A stretch of DNA of 64,000 nucleotides, taken from positions 93,961 through 157,960 of the forward strand of contig CAJAIA010000030.1 in NCBI GenBank assembly GCA_903939735.1, written 5' to 3'. Made by a program: the position numbers and the translations under genes. The first letter of the stretch is position 1. Each line of letters begins with the position of its first letter. This document shows, piece after piece, positions 47,237 to 56,685 of the stretch. The DNA is from an uncultured Ignavibacteria bacterium. Lineage in GTDB: Bacteria; Bacteroidota; Ignavibacteria; Kapaibacteriales; Kapaibacteriaceae. The notes under the pieces were generated by a model, which made no database searches, was not told the origin of the DNA, and saw nothing but the letters and a program-made list of their open reading frames with translations.

Positions 47237-47602
47237 ATGAATCAACAACCCATTCGCACACCCGCTCAGTGTGCACAAGAACAACTCGAGGCATACAATG
47301 CCAGGGACATCGGGAAGTTTGCCGCAGTCTATGCGGACGATGTCGAGTTGATTGATCTCGCCTCAGGTGAGGTGTTTTGTCGTGGACGGCATTCGCTCGT
47401 TGAACGCTACGGCGCGATGTTCGAGCGTTGTGTCGACCTCCACTGCACGCTTGTGCACAGAATTGTGTGTCCACCCTTCGTCGTCGATCAGGAACACGTG
47501 CGCGGACAACGCGATAACGAGATCGTGCACGCGGTAGCAACCTATGAATGTCATGATGGACTGATTCAGCGGGCGTGGTTTTTCCGTGGGAGTCTTGCGT
47601 AA
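47237..47602 (+). CDS. NTF2/SnoaL-like protein
   Basis: A 121-aa cone-shaped NTF2/SnoaL-fold protein: N-terminal helices (AQEQLEAYNARDIGKFAAVYADDVELIDL) and beta strands ending in IQRAWFF. Members may bind small ligands or act as isomerases; no catalytic set is recognisable, so function is open. The start is supported by the promoter upstream. The stop overlaps the PHP gene by one base (TAATG). Confidence 0.82.
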   Translation: MNQQPIRTPAQCAQEQLEAYNARDIGKFAAVYADDVELIDLASGEVFCRGRHSLVERYGAMFERCVDLHCTLVHRIVCPPFVVDQEHVRGQRDNEIVHAVATYECHDGLIQRAWFFRGSLA

Positions 47603-48456
47603 TGACAAACCCTATTATCGGCGATCTCCACGCACACACACTCCGTTCCGACGGTGTTCTCTCTCCGATTGAACTCGTGGTCAAGGCTGAGCAAGCAGGA
47701 TTCTCTGTGCTCGCCATTACCGATCACGACAACATGGACGCCATCCGCATCCTTCGAGAAGAGGGATACAATGGTCCATTGCAACTCATCGAAGGTATCG
47801 AGATATCATGCTTCGAGGGTGGACGTGAAGTGCACATGCTCGCCTACTATCTCGATGCTGACAATCAAGAGATTCAAGAGTACGAGAAGTTCTTCCGTGC
47901 CGACCGCGAGCGTCGTGGTCGCGAGATGGTTGACCGCCTGAACACAGTGCGCGTCCCTATTTCGTTTGACGAAGTCGCCGACGTTGCCGGTAAGGCACCG
48001 ATCGGACGTCCACACGTGGCAGACGTTTTGGTCAAACGTGGTATCGTCTCGTCGATCCAACAAGCGTTCGACATCTACCTCGATACGGGCAAGCCCGGCT
48101 ATGCCTCAAAGAGCCCCTTCCCAGTGGCGAAAGCTGTAGAAATGGTCCATCGCGCTGGCGGTGTCACCTCTATCGCGCATCCGGGGCGACACTACTCGGA
48201 CCCACATGCGTTCCTTACGTTGGTCAACACGGGCGTGGACGGCATCGAAGTCTACCACCCATCACACTGGTATGTAACGCGCGAGTACTACCGCGTGCTG
48301 TGTGATCAGCACAAGCTTCTCGTAACGGGCGGCTCGGACTTTCATGGAACGCGCGAATACGATGAACGAAACTTCGGGACCTTTGGCATCACGTCCGAAC
48401 ACCTTGATGCGATCCAGACACGCGTTGTCCAAGTTCGTCAGGAGCTGACGGTATGA
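47602..48456 (+). CDS. PHP-domain metal-dependent phosphoesterase
   Basis: A 284-aa protein of the PHP family (YciV/RnaAM-like; once named TrpH). Metal ligands are visible: H10 and H12 in DLHAHTLRSDG, D17, D41-H42 in ITDHDNM, E66 in IEGIEIS, later HPGRHY and SDFHG. Related enzymes hydrolyse 3',5'-nucleoside bisphosphates or the 5' ends of RNAs. The start overlaps the NTF2 gene by one base and the stop overlaps ribH by four. Confidence 0.9.
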   Translation: MTNPIIGDLHAHTLRSDGVLSPIELVVKAEQAGFSVLAITDHDNMDAIRILREEGYNGPLQLIEGIEISCFEGGREVHMLAYYLDADNQEIQEYEKFFRADRERRGREMVDRLNTVRVPISFDEVADVAGKAPIGRPHVADVLVKRGIVSSIQQAFDIYLDTGKPGYASKSPFPVAKAVEMVHRAGGVTSIAHPGRHYSDPHAFLTLVNTGVDGIEVYHPSHWYVTREYYRVLCDQHKLLVTGGSDFHGTREYDERNFGTFGITSEHLDAIQTRVVQVRQELTV

Positions 48457-48950
48457 CCTCGCCGTCAACATCATCATTGACGACTCCTGCGCCTGGAACC
48501 GGACACGGACGTCGTATCGGTATCGTTGCGGCCCAGTGGCATGCTGATATCGTTGAGACACTTATGGCGGGCGCAATCGATACGCTTCGTTCTGCAGGCG
48601 TCGCCGAATCCGATATTGTGATTGCTCGCGTACCCGGCAGTTACGAGATACCCGTGGCAGCAGCTGCCATGATTGCATCACAGCACGTGGATGCCGTCAT
48701 CACGCTTGGCGTGATCGTTCGTGGCGAGACAGCGCACTTCGAGTATGTGGCCTCACCAGTTGCCCATGCACTCATGGATCTGTCCGTCCAGTCTGGCGTG
48801 CCATGCATGTTCGGAGTCCTCACGACCGAGACCATCGAGCAAGCATGGGAACGAACTGGAGGCATCCATGGGCATAAGGGACGTGAGTCAGCAGCCGGCG
48901 CACTTGATCTTGCGGCAACCCTTACGCGGCTCCGAACGACGAAACCCTAA
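48453..48950 (+). CDS. ribH: Lumazine synthase
   Basis: Condenses the RibD pathway product with dihydroxybutanone phosphate to 6,7-dimethyl-8-ribityllumazine; 165 aa. Motifs: VPGSYEIPVAA (60-70), LGVIVRGETAHFEYV (85-99) with catalytic H95, and the C-terminal NxGREAA-like region (HKGRESAAGALD). The N-terminus (1-20) is a Ser/Thr/Pro extension. It overlaps the PHP gene as ATGA. Other riboflavin genes are not in this window except ribD at 14633. Confidence 0.96.
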   Translation: MTSPSTSSLTTPAPGTGHGRRIGIVAAQWHADIVETLMAGAIDTLRSAGVAESDIVIARVPGSYEIPVAAAAMIASQHVDAVITLGVIVRGETAHFEYVASPVAHALMDLSVQSGVPCMFGVLTTETIEQAWERTGGIHGHKGRESAAGALDLAATLTRLRTTKP

Positions 48951-49009
48951 TTCCTGACTTCGTACGTTGATACCCGGGTCGAAGCGTTGCTCACCTACCC
49001 CTGCTGATC

Positions 49010-51259
49010 ATGATACACGTTCTGATTGTAAGCACCCTGCTCCTGTGTGCACCTGTTATCACGTTTGCACAAGCTGTGCAGGTATCCGGATGGAGAACGT
49101 TGTCGTCCCTGACGTCTGTCCGTGCTGCAGACCGTGATCGCGATGGTGCAATCTGGGCAGCCACCTCTGGCGGTGTGATCCGCATTGAGCAACAGAGCCG
49201 AACAACCACCGAGTACCGAAATGTCAACGCACTTCAAACACTCGATTGCACTGCGTTGCGCTGCGACCGGGCAACTGGCTCTGTGTTTGTCGGACAACGC
49301 GACGGCGCACTCGATGTGTGGTCGCCATCTGGAACCTGGACAGCGCTGGCAGAAATTCGCCGTGCCACACAATACCCACGTCGGGCTATTACCGACATCG
49401 AACTCAAGGGCGACACGGTCTTTATCGCTACCGAGTTCGGTATCGTGCTCTATCGACGATCAAACGGCACATTCATCGAGACGGTAGATCGCATAGGGAG
49501 TCTGCAGGAGAAGACGCGTGTATCGGGACTCTGCGTTCTTAATGATACAATTTGGGCTGCTACTGACTCAGGAGTTGTCGCAGCTCCACTGGCAGTTGGC
49601 ACGCTACGGCTACCTTCGGTGTGGAAGATCTACGGCACAGAATCTGGCCTTGATGCTCGGAAAGTGTCGCACATCGCAACCAATGGAGCATCTGTTGTTG
49701 TCGCAACCGACTACACGTGCTTCGAATGGAACGGCGGTCGATTCGTTTCCCGCATCGGAACGACGCAGGTCATCAATGGTCTTAGCATTGATGCAACGGA
49801 TCAGCCTTCACGCATCATGATCAGCACGCCGGCAGAGCTTCGCGACCTTTCGGGACCGCGCTCGATGCAAGTACCGACCTCTATCGCTGGTCACACGCGA
49901 ACCAGCAGTGACGCCTCGGCAGATCTGCTGATCTTCGTGCGCGATCGCGCGTTGGGTCGACTCGACGGCAACACCCTCGAACTTCTTGACGTCAACTCAC
50001 CTATCTCGAACCAGTTTGCACATATGACGGTTGACCGTCGCGGTGGACTCTGGGTGGCAACCGATGTTGATCCTCCCCGCACCGGACAAGGTGTGAGTTA
50101 CTTCACTGGAACACGGTGGCAGAACATCAACACTGCCACTACTACGGCACTGCGCAGCAATGCATGCTATCGTGTATCACGCGTAGCCGATGGCAGCATT
50201 TGGATTGGCACATGGGGCGGCGGCGCTCTGAAGTGTACAATTGGCGACGATTCCGTGCAGATGGAACGCATCGATCACACCAACTCGTCTCTTGCTGGCA
50301 TCAGCGTCGACCCAGCGTATGTCCTCGTAGCAGAGGTCGCACAAGACCGTCGCGGACGAACATGGCTGCTGAACGAACAAGCCGCCGACCGCCTCTTTGC
50401 AATAGGTCAAGGCGACACATGGCTCTCGGCAGTAAACTGCACGGATGCTCGAAGTACGATCTTCCGCACGATGGCCATCGACAACAACGGTGCCGTATGG
50501 GCTGGCAGTCCAACCGGTAATGGCGTTATTGTCTACAACGATCGTGGTACCGAGTCAACAACCGACGATATCTGTCAGGCCATTCGGTCGAGCAATACAC
50601 AACTGCAAGACAATGCGATCTCCGTGATTCGCGCAGATCGATCAGGCGCAATCTGGATCGGAACCGCGAAGGGTGTCTCGGTCGTCTCCTCGCCTGGAAG
50701 CGTTACGGCGACATCGCTGCCATTCATCCGTCGAATTTCGGCACTCTCGAGCGCCGTAGTCAACGACATCGTCGTGGATGCCTTGAATTACAAATGGGTA
50801 GCTACCACAGGGGGCGTGTTCGTGCTCAATGACGACGGCACAGAGGTCCTGGCAACCATCACAAAGGCCTCGTCTCCCCTGCTCGACGACAATGTGCGTA
50901 CAATCGCAATCGACGATCAAACGGGTACTGTTTACTTCGGCACCACGAATGGATGCAGCGTGGCTCAGTCATCATCAATCCGCCCATCCGCGGAATTCAT
51001 GATCAAGACGTTTCCACAGCCATTCCGCGCCGGTACTGATGCACAGGTCACCATTGATGGGCTCACGGCTGACGCCGACCTTCGCATCATGACGCCATCA
51101 GGTATTCTCGTGGCAGCGTTTCAGGCAAGGGGCAAACAAGCGCTCTGGGACGGACGTGACGTGCGAGGAGAACTGGTACCTCCGGGCGTCTATATCATCA
51201 GTGCGTCGAGTCCGACAACGAATACGTCGGCAGTTGGAAAGATTGCCGTCACGCGATAA
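49010..51259 (+). CDS. PorZ-like two-propeller exported protein
   Basis: A 749-aa protein with signal peptide (1-20, ending TFAQ). Residues about 25-660 consist of propeller repeats of the form IWAATxxGV or VATDVD... (AIWAATSGGVIRIE, VFIATEFGIVLYR, SIWIGTWGGGALK, AIWIGTAKGVSVV, VYFGTTNGCSV), typical of two-component-regulator propellers. The C-terminus (about 665-749) is a FlgD/T9SS-type domain (FPQPFRAG ... ALWDGRDVRGELVPPGVYI). The order of two propellers plus a sorting-like domain is that of PorZ, which takes part in T9SS cargo attachment. The identity is likely but not proven. A terminator follows immediately. Confidence 0.75.
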   Translation: MIHVLIVSTLLLCAPVITFAQAVQVSGWRTLSSLTSVRAADRDRDGAIWAATSGGVIRIEQQSRTTTEYRNVNALQTLDCTALRCDRATGSVFVGQRDGALDVWSPSGTWTALAEIRRATQYPRRAITDIELKGDTVFIATEFGIVLYRRSNGTFIETVDRIGSLQEKTRVSGLCVLNDTIWAATDSGVVAAPLAVGTLRLPSVWKIYGTESGLDARKVSHIATNGASVVVATDYTCFEWNGGRFVSRIGTTQVINGLSIDATDQPSRIMISTPAELRDLSGPRSMQVPTSIAGHTRTSSDASADLLIFVRDRALGRLDGNTLELLDVNSPISNQFAHMTVDRRGGLWVATDVDPPRTGQGVSYFTGTRWQNINTATTTALRSNACYRVSRVADGSIWIGTWGGGALKCTIGDDSVQMERIDHTNSSLAGISVDPAYVLVAEVAQDRRGRTWLLNEQAADRLFAIGQGDTWLSAVNCTDARSTIFRTMAIDNNGAVWAGSPTGNGVIVYNDRGTESTTDDICQAIRSSNTQLQDNAISVIRADRSGAIWIGTAKGVSVVSSPGSVTATSLPFIRRISALSSAVVNDIVVDALNYKWVATTGGVFVLNDDGTEVLATITKASSPLLDDNVRTIAIDDQTGTVYFGTTNGCSVAQSSSIRPSAEFMIKTFPQPFRAGTDAQVTIDGLTADADLRIMTPSGILVAAFQARGKQALWDGRDVRGELVPPGVYIISASSPTTNTSAVGKIAVTR

Positions 51260-51266
51260 GAAACGC

Positions 51267-51296
51267 AAAAGGGCCACTCGAATGAGCGGCCCTTTT
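51267..51296. terminator. Rho-independent terminator, probably bidirectional
   Basis: AAAAGGGCC(A)CTC - GAAT - GAG(C)GGCCCTTTT: a strong GC-rich stem with A and T runs on its two sides, just after the 49010-51259 stop and before the tRNA-Leu 3' end. It can end transcripts from both directions. Confidence 0.85.
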
Positions 51297-51307
51297 GTCG
51301 ATCTATG

Positions 51308-51391
51308 TGCGGAAGACGGGACTTGAACCCGTACGCCCTTGCGAGCGCCACCCCCTCAAGATGGTGCGTCTGCCAATTTCGCCACTTCCGC
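51308..51391 (-). tRNA. tRNA-Leu (anticodon GAG)
   Basis: An 84-nt type II tRNA: the acceptor stem GCGGAAG pairs with CTTCCGC, discriminator A, a long variable arm and a T-loop GTTCAAGTC. The anticodon loop TTGAGGG between CCATC and GGTGG gives GAG, for leucine CUC/CUU. CCA is not encoded. It reads toward the shared terminator at 51267. Confidence 0.95.
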
Positions 51392-51401
51392 AGAGGGAGT
51401 A

Positions 51402-51431
51402 CAAACATACGGAACGGACGGAAACTGACAA
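51402..51431 (-). promoter_or_regulatory. Promoter of tRNA-Leu (TTG-19-TATGTTTG)
   Basis: On the minus strand TTG (51431-51429) is followed after 19 bases by TATGTTTG (51409-51402), an exact TAnnTTTG, ending 10 bases before the tRNA 5' end. It is the clearest two-element promoter for a stable RNA in the window. Confidence 0.65.
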
Positions 51432-51456
51432 GGGTTATCCGTTCGCTGAGCGATGT

Positions 51457-53019
51457 CTATCGAACAACGGTGAGCGGCACAACACTGCGTGCTCCGTTCA
51501 CCGAGACACAACAGATATACGAGCCCGATGCAAGGCCGTGCACAGGAACACGAATCGTACCTGGCAAGGCACGATCAGTGAACAGGTTCGTGATGAACCG
51601 ACCTTCTGTACCGTAGATGTCGACCTTCACGATACCAGGCACGGGCTGCTGCCATTCAATGGTGGCTTGATCCGTCACTGGATGTGGCGCAACACGCACG
51701 TTCACCTGCACACGTCCGTCGTAGGCGTCGTTCACACTCGTTGATCGTTGCAAGACGCCAAGTGGTAACACGCGATCTTCGAGGATCGACTCAGTATCAG
51801 CTGGTGTTCCACCGAACCAGTTCTCAAACACATCAGCATACACACGACGGAAGTCGTACTGATAGCGAACGTCTCCATTACTGTCGAAGTTGCTTAGATC
51901 GGGCATGTCGCCGTACACACCGGCGCGAACGCCGTTGCCGAACACGAACTGCACTGATGATGCACCGTGGTCTGTACCCCGACTTCCATTCTCATACGGA
52001 CGTCGTCCGAATTCAGAGACCGTCATTCCCACGACGCGATCAGCAAACCCTTGGATCAATGCGTCCTGCATGAACGTACCGATACCGGTGCTGAGCATCT
52101 CAAGTAGATATGGATGCAGACCGTTGAGATTCTCATCCTGCTGTTGCACGTGGGTGTCGAAGCCACCGAGATAGACGAGGAACACCTTGGACTTGAGTCC
52201 GCCGCTGATGAGGCGAGCGACAAGCTTCATCTGCTCGACGAAACCGTTCTTCTCGTACGCCACCTTGTTAGAGCCCTTGTCGAATGCCTGTTTCACAACG
52301 GATGAGTATCTATCCGACTGCTCAGCAACGAGGCGCACGAAGTTGAACTCACGTCCGTAACGCGTGTCCTCGCTCATTGGCTGCATATCAGGCGACAACC
52401 CTTGGCCGAGCTCGAAGAACTTCTGAGGGTCCGTAAGCGCGATACCGATATCACCCTTGCGACTCTGCAACAGCATCGAGAGCGAACCGCCAATCTGCAC
52501 TGCGATCGGATCGTCCGGCAGTACTTCGGGGAACCCTTGAACCTTATTCGACCAATACCGTCCGAGCCATCCATCGATGAGTCGCTTCTCAGGATCAGAC
52601 GAATTAAAACCACTCAACCAGATATCCGTGGAGCGGAAGTGCGAGAGGTTTGGGTTTTCGTAACCGATGCCATTGACGATTGCAAGACGACCATCTTCAA
52701 ACATGCGACGCAGATTGTACGGCGCCTTCGAGTCCAACGATGGGTGCATGTGTACGCGCGAAAGCACGTTGACTGCCTTTTCTTTTGGCACCGCAATCGA
52801 CGGACGAATCTTGTAGTACTCCGGATCGTCTGCGGGAATGATCGTATTCAGACCATCATTGCCACCAAACATCTGAATCACGATCAGAATGCGATCGTCT
52901 TCAGCTTGTACACGTTGATCAAGGTCGGCTGGAGTAAACGCGTGCAGTGGCACCCCGCCAAGAACTTGCGTCCCTACAGCAGCGGCTGTGGTTGTCGAGA
53001 GAAAGGTACGACGCTTCAT
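51457..53019 (-). CDS. DUF1501 protein with T9SS sorting domain
   Basis: A 520-aa exported protein. The N-terminus MKRRTFLSTTTAAAVG is a Tat-like signal (a KRRTF form, with one Arg replaced by Lys). The DUF1501 domain (about 30-420) has QMFGGNDGLNT, VFLVYLGGFDTH and SEFGRRPYENGSRGTDHGA, features shared with sulfatase-like metal-dependent hydrolases. The last 80 residues are a sorting domain (APHPVTDQATIEW ... LASGSYICCV). It follows DUF1800, its frequent partner, by 36 bases. Role unknown for the family. Confidence 0.9.
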   Translation of the reverse strand: MKRRTFLSTTTAAAVGTQVLGGVPLHAFTPADLDQRVQAEDDRILIVIQMFGGNDGLNTIIPADDPEYYKIRPSIAVPKEKAVNVLSRVHMHPSLDSKAPYNLRRMFEDGRLAIVNGIGYENPNLSHFRSTDIWLSGFNSSDPEKRLIDGWLGRYWSNKVQGFPEVLPDDPIAVQIGGSLSMLLQSRKGDIGIALTDPQKFFELGQGLSPDMQPMSEDTRYGREFNFVRLVAEQSDRYSSVVKQAFDKGSNKVAYEKNGFVEQMKLVARLISGGLKSKVFLVYLGGFDTHVQQQDENLNGLHPYLLEMLSTGIGTFMQDALIQGFADRVVGMTVSEFGRRPYENGSRGTDHGASSVQFVFGNGVRAGVYGDMPDLSNFDSNGDVRYQYDFRRVYADVFENWFGGTPADTESILEDRVLPLGVLQRSTSVNDAYDGRVQVNVRVAPHPVTDQATIEWQQPVPGIVKVDIYGTEGRFITNLFTDRALPGTIRVPVHGLASGSYICCVSVNGARSVVPLTVVR

Positions 53020-53055
53020 AAAGGTTACCTGTCGATCGGGTTCGTGGGAGGGGGC

Positions 53056-54648
53056 TTAACAGAGTTGGAAGTCAGGTGCTTTGGCGATAGCCTTCAGCAG
53101 TTCTTTCATCGCACGTGAAGCAGCCGGCGGTTGCATGAGCTTTTCTGCCCACGTATAATCGGGCTGACCTTCAAGAAGAGCGTTCTTGTAGTATGCCAGT
53201 CGCTCTGCGGACACAGCCACAGGCAGCATGAATACTGTGACATCCTTCACAAAGGCGTCGACGTCTTCGTAGTTGGGGAACTCACGGATGAATGCATTTG
53301 CACGCGTGTCGCTCATCGCGTCGATCAGCGTGCGAGCGAATTCACGACGTCGAGGATAGCTGTTGGTGCTGATCCATGAACGGTAGCCCGGCCAGCCGGC
53401 AACTGTCGGAGCATCGAACATGGTTTGATCCATGCGGCTGACCCATGTCTGCGGATCGTTTTCATTAACACCCAGCTGACGCTGCATGCCAACAACGAAC
53501 TCAACAGGTGTCTTGATCTGTGCGCCTCGTATGCTCGTATCGAAGAAGTGCTGACTCGTAAACAGCTTGAGCAACAATGGACGAAGTTTGAAGTCGTTCG
53601 CTTTAAACTCTGTGGCGAGTTCATTCAAAAACGTTGGGTCGACATCCCCCGCCGAACTGTACACGAAGAACAAGTACACCTTGCGAGCAATGAACCGCGC
53701 TACGGCGTCCTGTCGAACACGGAAGATGATCTTGATCAGTTCGTAGACTTCTTCATTGAGAACTTGAAACTCAGTGTTGTTGTCGTTCGTGCGCGCAGCA
53801 ATAGTCACGCCCATGAACTCCTTGGCACCCATGTCGTGCTTGGCCGCATCGAACCACGCGTTATAAATTCCCTTCGGCGCAGGCTGATCGTTGAAGCGCG
53901 ACGCTTTCCATCCTGTGAGGACACGAGCTGCTTGTTGTACGTCGCCTTCGGTATACCAACCAATACCAGTGGTAAACAACTCCATCAGCTCACGCGCATA
54001 ATTCTCGTTCGGACGCCCCACTTCATTGTAGGTGCCACCGAGATAGAAGAGCATCGCGTTGTCGACCGTCATGTCGAGTGCCATCTTGCGGAAATCTCCA
54101 AGACGGTCGTTCCGCAACGTCATGTACTGACGATATGTCATCTGAGGGACCATGTAGATCTCGTCGAAGGAGAACTCCGTAATCCAGTGCGACATCCAGA
54201 ACAAGGTTAACCGCTCTGTAACTGTCTGATCATCGCGCATCAGTCCAAGCGTCCAGTTCGATAGTGTGCGGTGATTTGCCCGCCACCATCCTTCAATCGC
54301 GTTACGCGTCTGGAGATCTGCCCCTTGAGGGTTCTCCGTCCAATCGACTGGCTGCTTCGTCGCTGGGTCCGTCCAGGGCGCAAACTTCATCGCCGGGGTT
54401 GGGTCGCTAGGCGTATCAGGTCCGAGCAATTCCTCGACGACTTGGCGCGCAGTCTTACCAACATGCGCGGCGCCTTGTGGACGTGAGACAGCGAAGCTCA
54501 TGCGTCGATACAAATGCAACACGTCCTCAAGTGTGAGTGGCGCGGTGTATTCATCGATGCCGCCTTGAACAACCGGTGGTTGATCCACAGCGGCTAATGA
54601 TCGGCGCGAGGACTGCGCAAGACCAAAGAGAAGATTGCGTCTATTCAT
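53056..54648 (-). CDS. DUF1800 protein
   Basis: A 530-aa protein of the DUF1800 family: family motifs near HLYRRMSFAVSRPQ and FWMSHWITEFS, and the NYARELMELFTTGIG stretch. DUF1800 and DUF1501 genes are found as pairs in Planctomycetes, Bacteroidota and others with unknown shared function. No clear signal peptide is visible (starts MNRRNLLFGLAQSSRRS, possibly a weak twin-arginine form with RRN). It overlaps the upstream OmpA gene as ATGA. Confidence 0.9.
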   Translation of the reverse strand: MNRRNLLFGLAQSSRRSLAAVDQPPVVQGGIDEYTAPLTLEDVLHLYRRMSFAVSRPQGAAHVGKTARQVVEELLGPDTPSDPTPAMKFAPWTDPATKQPVDWTENPQGADLQTRNAIEGWWRANHRTLSNWTLGLMRDDQTVTERLTLFWMSHWITEFSFDEIYMVPQMTYRQYMTLRNDRLGDFRKMALDMTVDNAMLFYLGGTYNEVGRPNENYARELMELFTTGIGWYTEGDVQQAARVLTGWKASRFNDQPAPKGIYNAWFDAAKHDMGAKEFMGVTIAARTNDNNTEFQVLNEEVYELIKIIFRVRQDAVARFIARKVYLFFVYSSAGDVDPTFLNELATEFKANDFKLRPLLLKLFTSQHFFDTSIRGAQIKTPVEFVVGMQRQLGVNENDPQTWVSRMDQTMFDAPTVAGWPGYRSWISTNSYPRRREFARTLIDAMSDTRANAFIREFPNYEDVDAFVKDVTVFMLPVAVSAERLAYYKNALLEGQPDYTWAEKLMQPPAASRAMKELLKAIAKAPDFQLC

Positions 54649-56630
54649 CGCCCCCTCAACGGAGTAGTGATCGTCAACGAAACGGTACGACAGTAAAACC
54701 GACCTTCAGGAACATCGTTACTATACGGGAGCGTCGAGGCACCCACGCCCTTGACCTGCGTGATGTCGAGCGTTGGTGCGATCGAACGCACGTATGCTTG
54801 GACCGAACGTGCGCGCGCACCGGAAAGTTCGAGATTATATCCGACCTCACCAAGTCTGTCCGTCGAACCAATGATGGTAGCAGTACTTCCCTGTCCAGCA
54901 GACGCCGACACGACACGGCGCATCATGTCCTTGTTCTGCTCGGAAATGTCCGACCGGTTGTAGTCAAACACGATCAAACTCAGACGGCTGACTTCAAAAT
55001 TCGCAATGGTCTTGACCAACGGGAATCGTGTTGTCGCCACCACAGGAGCTCCCTCGCGCTGCGTAATCATCAACTCAACATCAAGCGAGTCGATGCGGCC
55101 CACGACCGGACCCAAGTCATTGGTCATTTCCTGTGTGAGGTCAAACGTAATTGCGGCCGGTGGCGCACCATTCCCGCCACGCGAACCAACCATACGATCG
55201 CGATGACGCACACGAAGCTCCCAGTCAACTGCACGATCAGGATAGACAACATCGATCGTGACATCATGTCGCGGCTGCACGGGTACATGCTCGTTGAAAC
55301 GTGTATGTACCACAGGATCAAGCAAGCCTGCCGTTGCTGTCGAAAGCTCCACACGACGATTTTCCTCGATGCCTTCTGCGTACGCTGGATTCGACACGAG
55401 CGATGGCACCTCCGTTGTCTTCACACGGAAACGATCGGCGGCAATACCCCACCGCTGCCGAATGTATGCCACCACCGATGTAGCGCGCTGCTCGGCGAGC
55501 TTCTGCGCGCCGGTGCTTGCCTCGATACCATCTGTTGTACCAGTAACGGTCAGCGTCGCATCTGGACGCGCCTTCATGCGCGAGCCGAGAATGTCCAGCA
55601 CGTTATAGTAAATCGGCAATGTCTGTTTTGGAAGATCAAGCTCACGGAAGCCAGCCACAGGAGGTGCCGCACGATACGCAGCTTGCAGGTCGGCCGATGC
55701 ACTATCGAAGAACACATACGGCAAGAGCGGGAACGTCTGCGTTACCACGGTTTCGCGAATCTCAAGAGGAGCTGAACGTACAGCAGCAATAACAGCTAGT
55801 GGACGTTCTACTGGAGCTGGCTGCGGAGGAGCTTCAACAATAGGCGGCTCGACGGGCGCCACCGGCTCTGGCTGAGGGGGCTCTGATGGTGACGGATGAA
55901 TGCGCAATGCAAGGCCACCACCGATGTACGACTGTTCCCAACGTGCACTGGAGGTGGTACTCCCAATTCCCAGCCGGTAAAACACTTCTGGGCTCACCTC
56001 GAGTGTTTGTGATAGCATCAATGACGCGCCTAACCCGCCCGTTACACCAATAGCAGTGCCTAGTCCAGGGAATTCACCACTCCCTGTTGTACGACGAATC
56101 GTACCATCTGGGAACAACACGCCATCAGGTGAAACGATCTCATCGGTCTGCGTATAGGTTGCGTCAACAATGGGGTTGCCGGCATCGAATGCTGCGCGGA
56201 TATACACCGGGACATCCGCGAGTGGCTGCGAACGCACAGATGCTTCGATCGAAACGTAGCCAAGCGAGCTGGTAAAGACATGCTCGCGGACAAGGGGCAC
56301 GTAGACATTCTTCGTGGGGTCCAATACCTCAAACCCGTTTGAGACGCTCGATCGCAGCTGCGCTGGTCGTTGAGAGTACATGAGGCCAACGCCGACCTCA
56401 AACATTTGCTTTACCAGAGGAACGTCGAACGTAAGGCCACCGTAGATGCCAGGAGACGTTCCGTCAGAGAACGAGCCGCAGTCATCAGCACCTGAAATCA
56501 CAGGGATCGACGACGAGTTCATGACGTGAAGGTATCCCCCTCGGACGCCGTAAATGATGTCCTGTGACATTGCGGGCACACTAACCAGAATCATGAGCCC
56601 CCATATCACGATACGATGCATCGTGCTCAT
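54645..56630 (-). CDS. Outer-membrane protein with two OmpA-like domains
   Basis: A 661-aa protein: signal peptide (about 4-22, ends AMSQ), N-terminal beta-barrel-like region (to about 225) and a Pro/Glu-rich linker (PSEPPQPEPVAPVEPP). One OmpA-type domain follows (about 270-405; TGTTDG, GIEENRRVELST), then an Ig-like segment, and a C-terminal OmpA domain (about 545-660; FDYNRSDISEQN, IGSTDRLGEVGYNL). It is a paralogue of the protein at 59654, sharing this order. ATG 56630 is chosen, with 56621 also possible. Confidence 0.86.
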   Translation of the reverse strand: MSTMHRIVIWGLMILVSVPAMSQDIIYGVRGGYLHVMNSSSIPVISGADDCGSFSDGTSPGIYGGLTFDVPLVKQMFEVGVGLMYSQRPAQLRSSVSNGFEVLDPTKNVYVPLVREHVFTSSLGYVSIEASVRSQPLADVPVYIRAAFDAGNPIVDATYTQTDEIVSPDGVLFPDGTIRRTTGSGEFPGLGTAIGVTGGLGASLMLSQTLEVSPEVFYRLGIGSTTSSARWEQSYIGGGLALRIHPSPSEPPQPEPVAPVEPPIVEAPPQPAPVERPLAVIAAVRSAPLEIRETVVTQTFPLLPYVFFDSASADLQAAYRAAPPVAGFRELDLPKQTLPIYYNVLDILGSRMKARPDATLTVTGTTDGIEASTGAQKLAEQRATSVVAYIRQRWGIAADRFRVKTTEVPSLVSNPAYAEGIEENRRVELSTATAGLLDPVVHTRFNEHVPVQPRHDVTIDVVYPDRAVDWELRVRHRDRMVGSRGGNGAPPAAITFDLTQEMTNDLGPVVGRIDSLDVELMITQREGAPVVATTRFPLVKTIANFEVSRLSLIVFDYNRSDISEQNKDMMRRVVSASAGQGSTATIIGSTDRLGEVGYNLELSGARARSVQAYVRSIAPTLDITQVKGVGASTLPYSNDVPEGRFYCRTVSLTITTPLRGR

Positions 56631-56685
56631 GCAGGAAAGTACGTAAAACCACTCTCCCGATCGTCGTCGAAATCTGGCCAGTCGC

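Noticed and set aside
53425..54210. A 261-codon open frame on the plus strand
   Set aside because: Antisense to the DUF1800 gene, whose motifs are clear.
54537..55775. A 412-codon open frame on the plus strand
   Set aside because: Antisense to the OmpA-domain gene; no family features, Arg/His/Cys-rich product.
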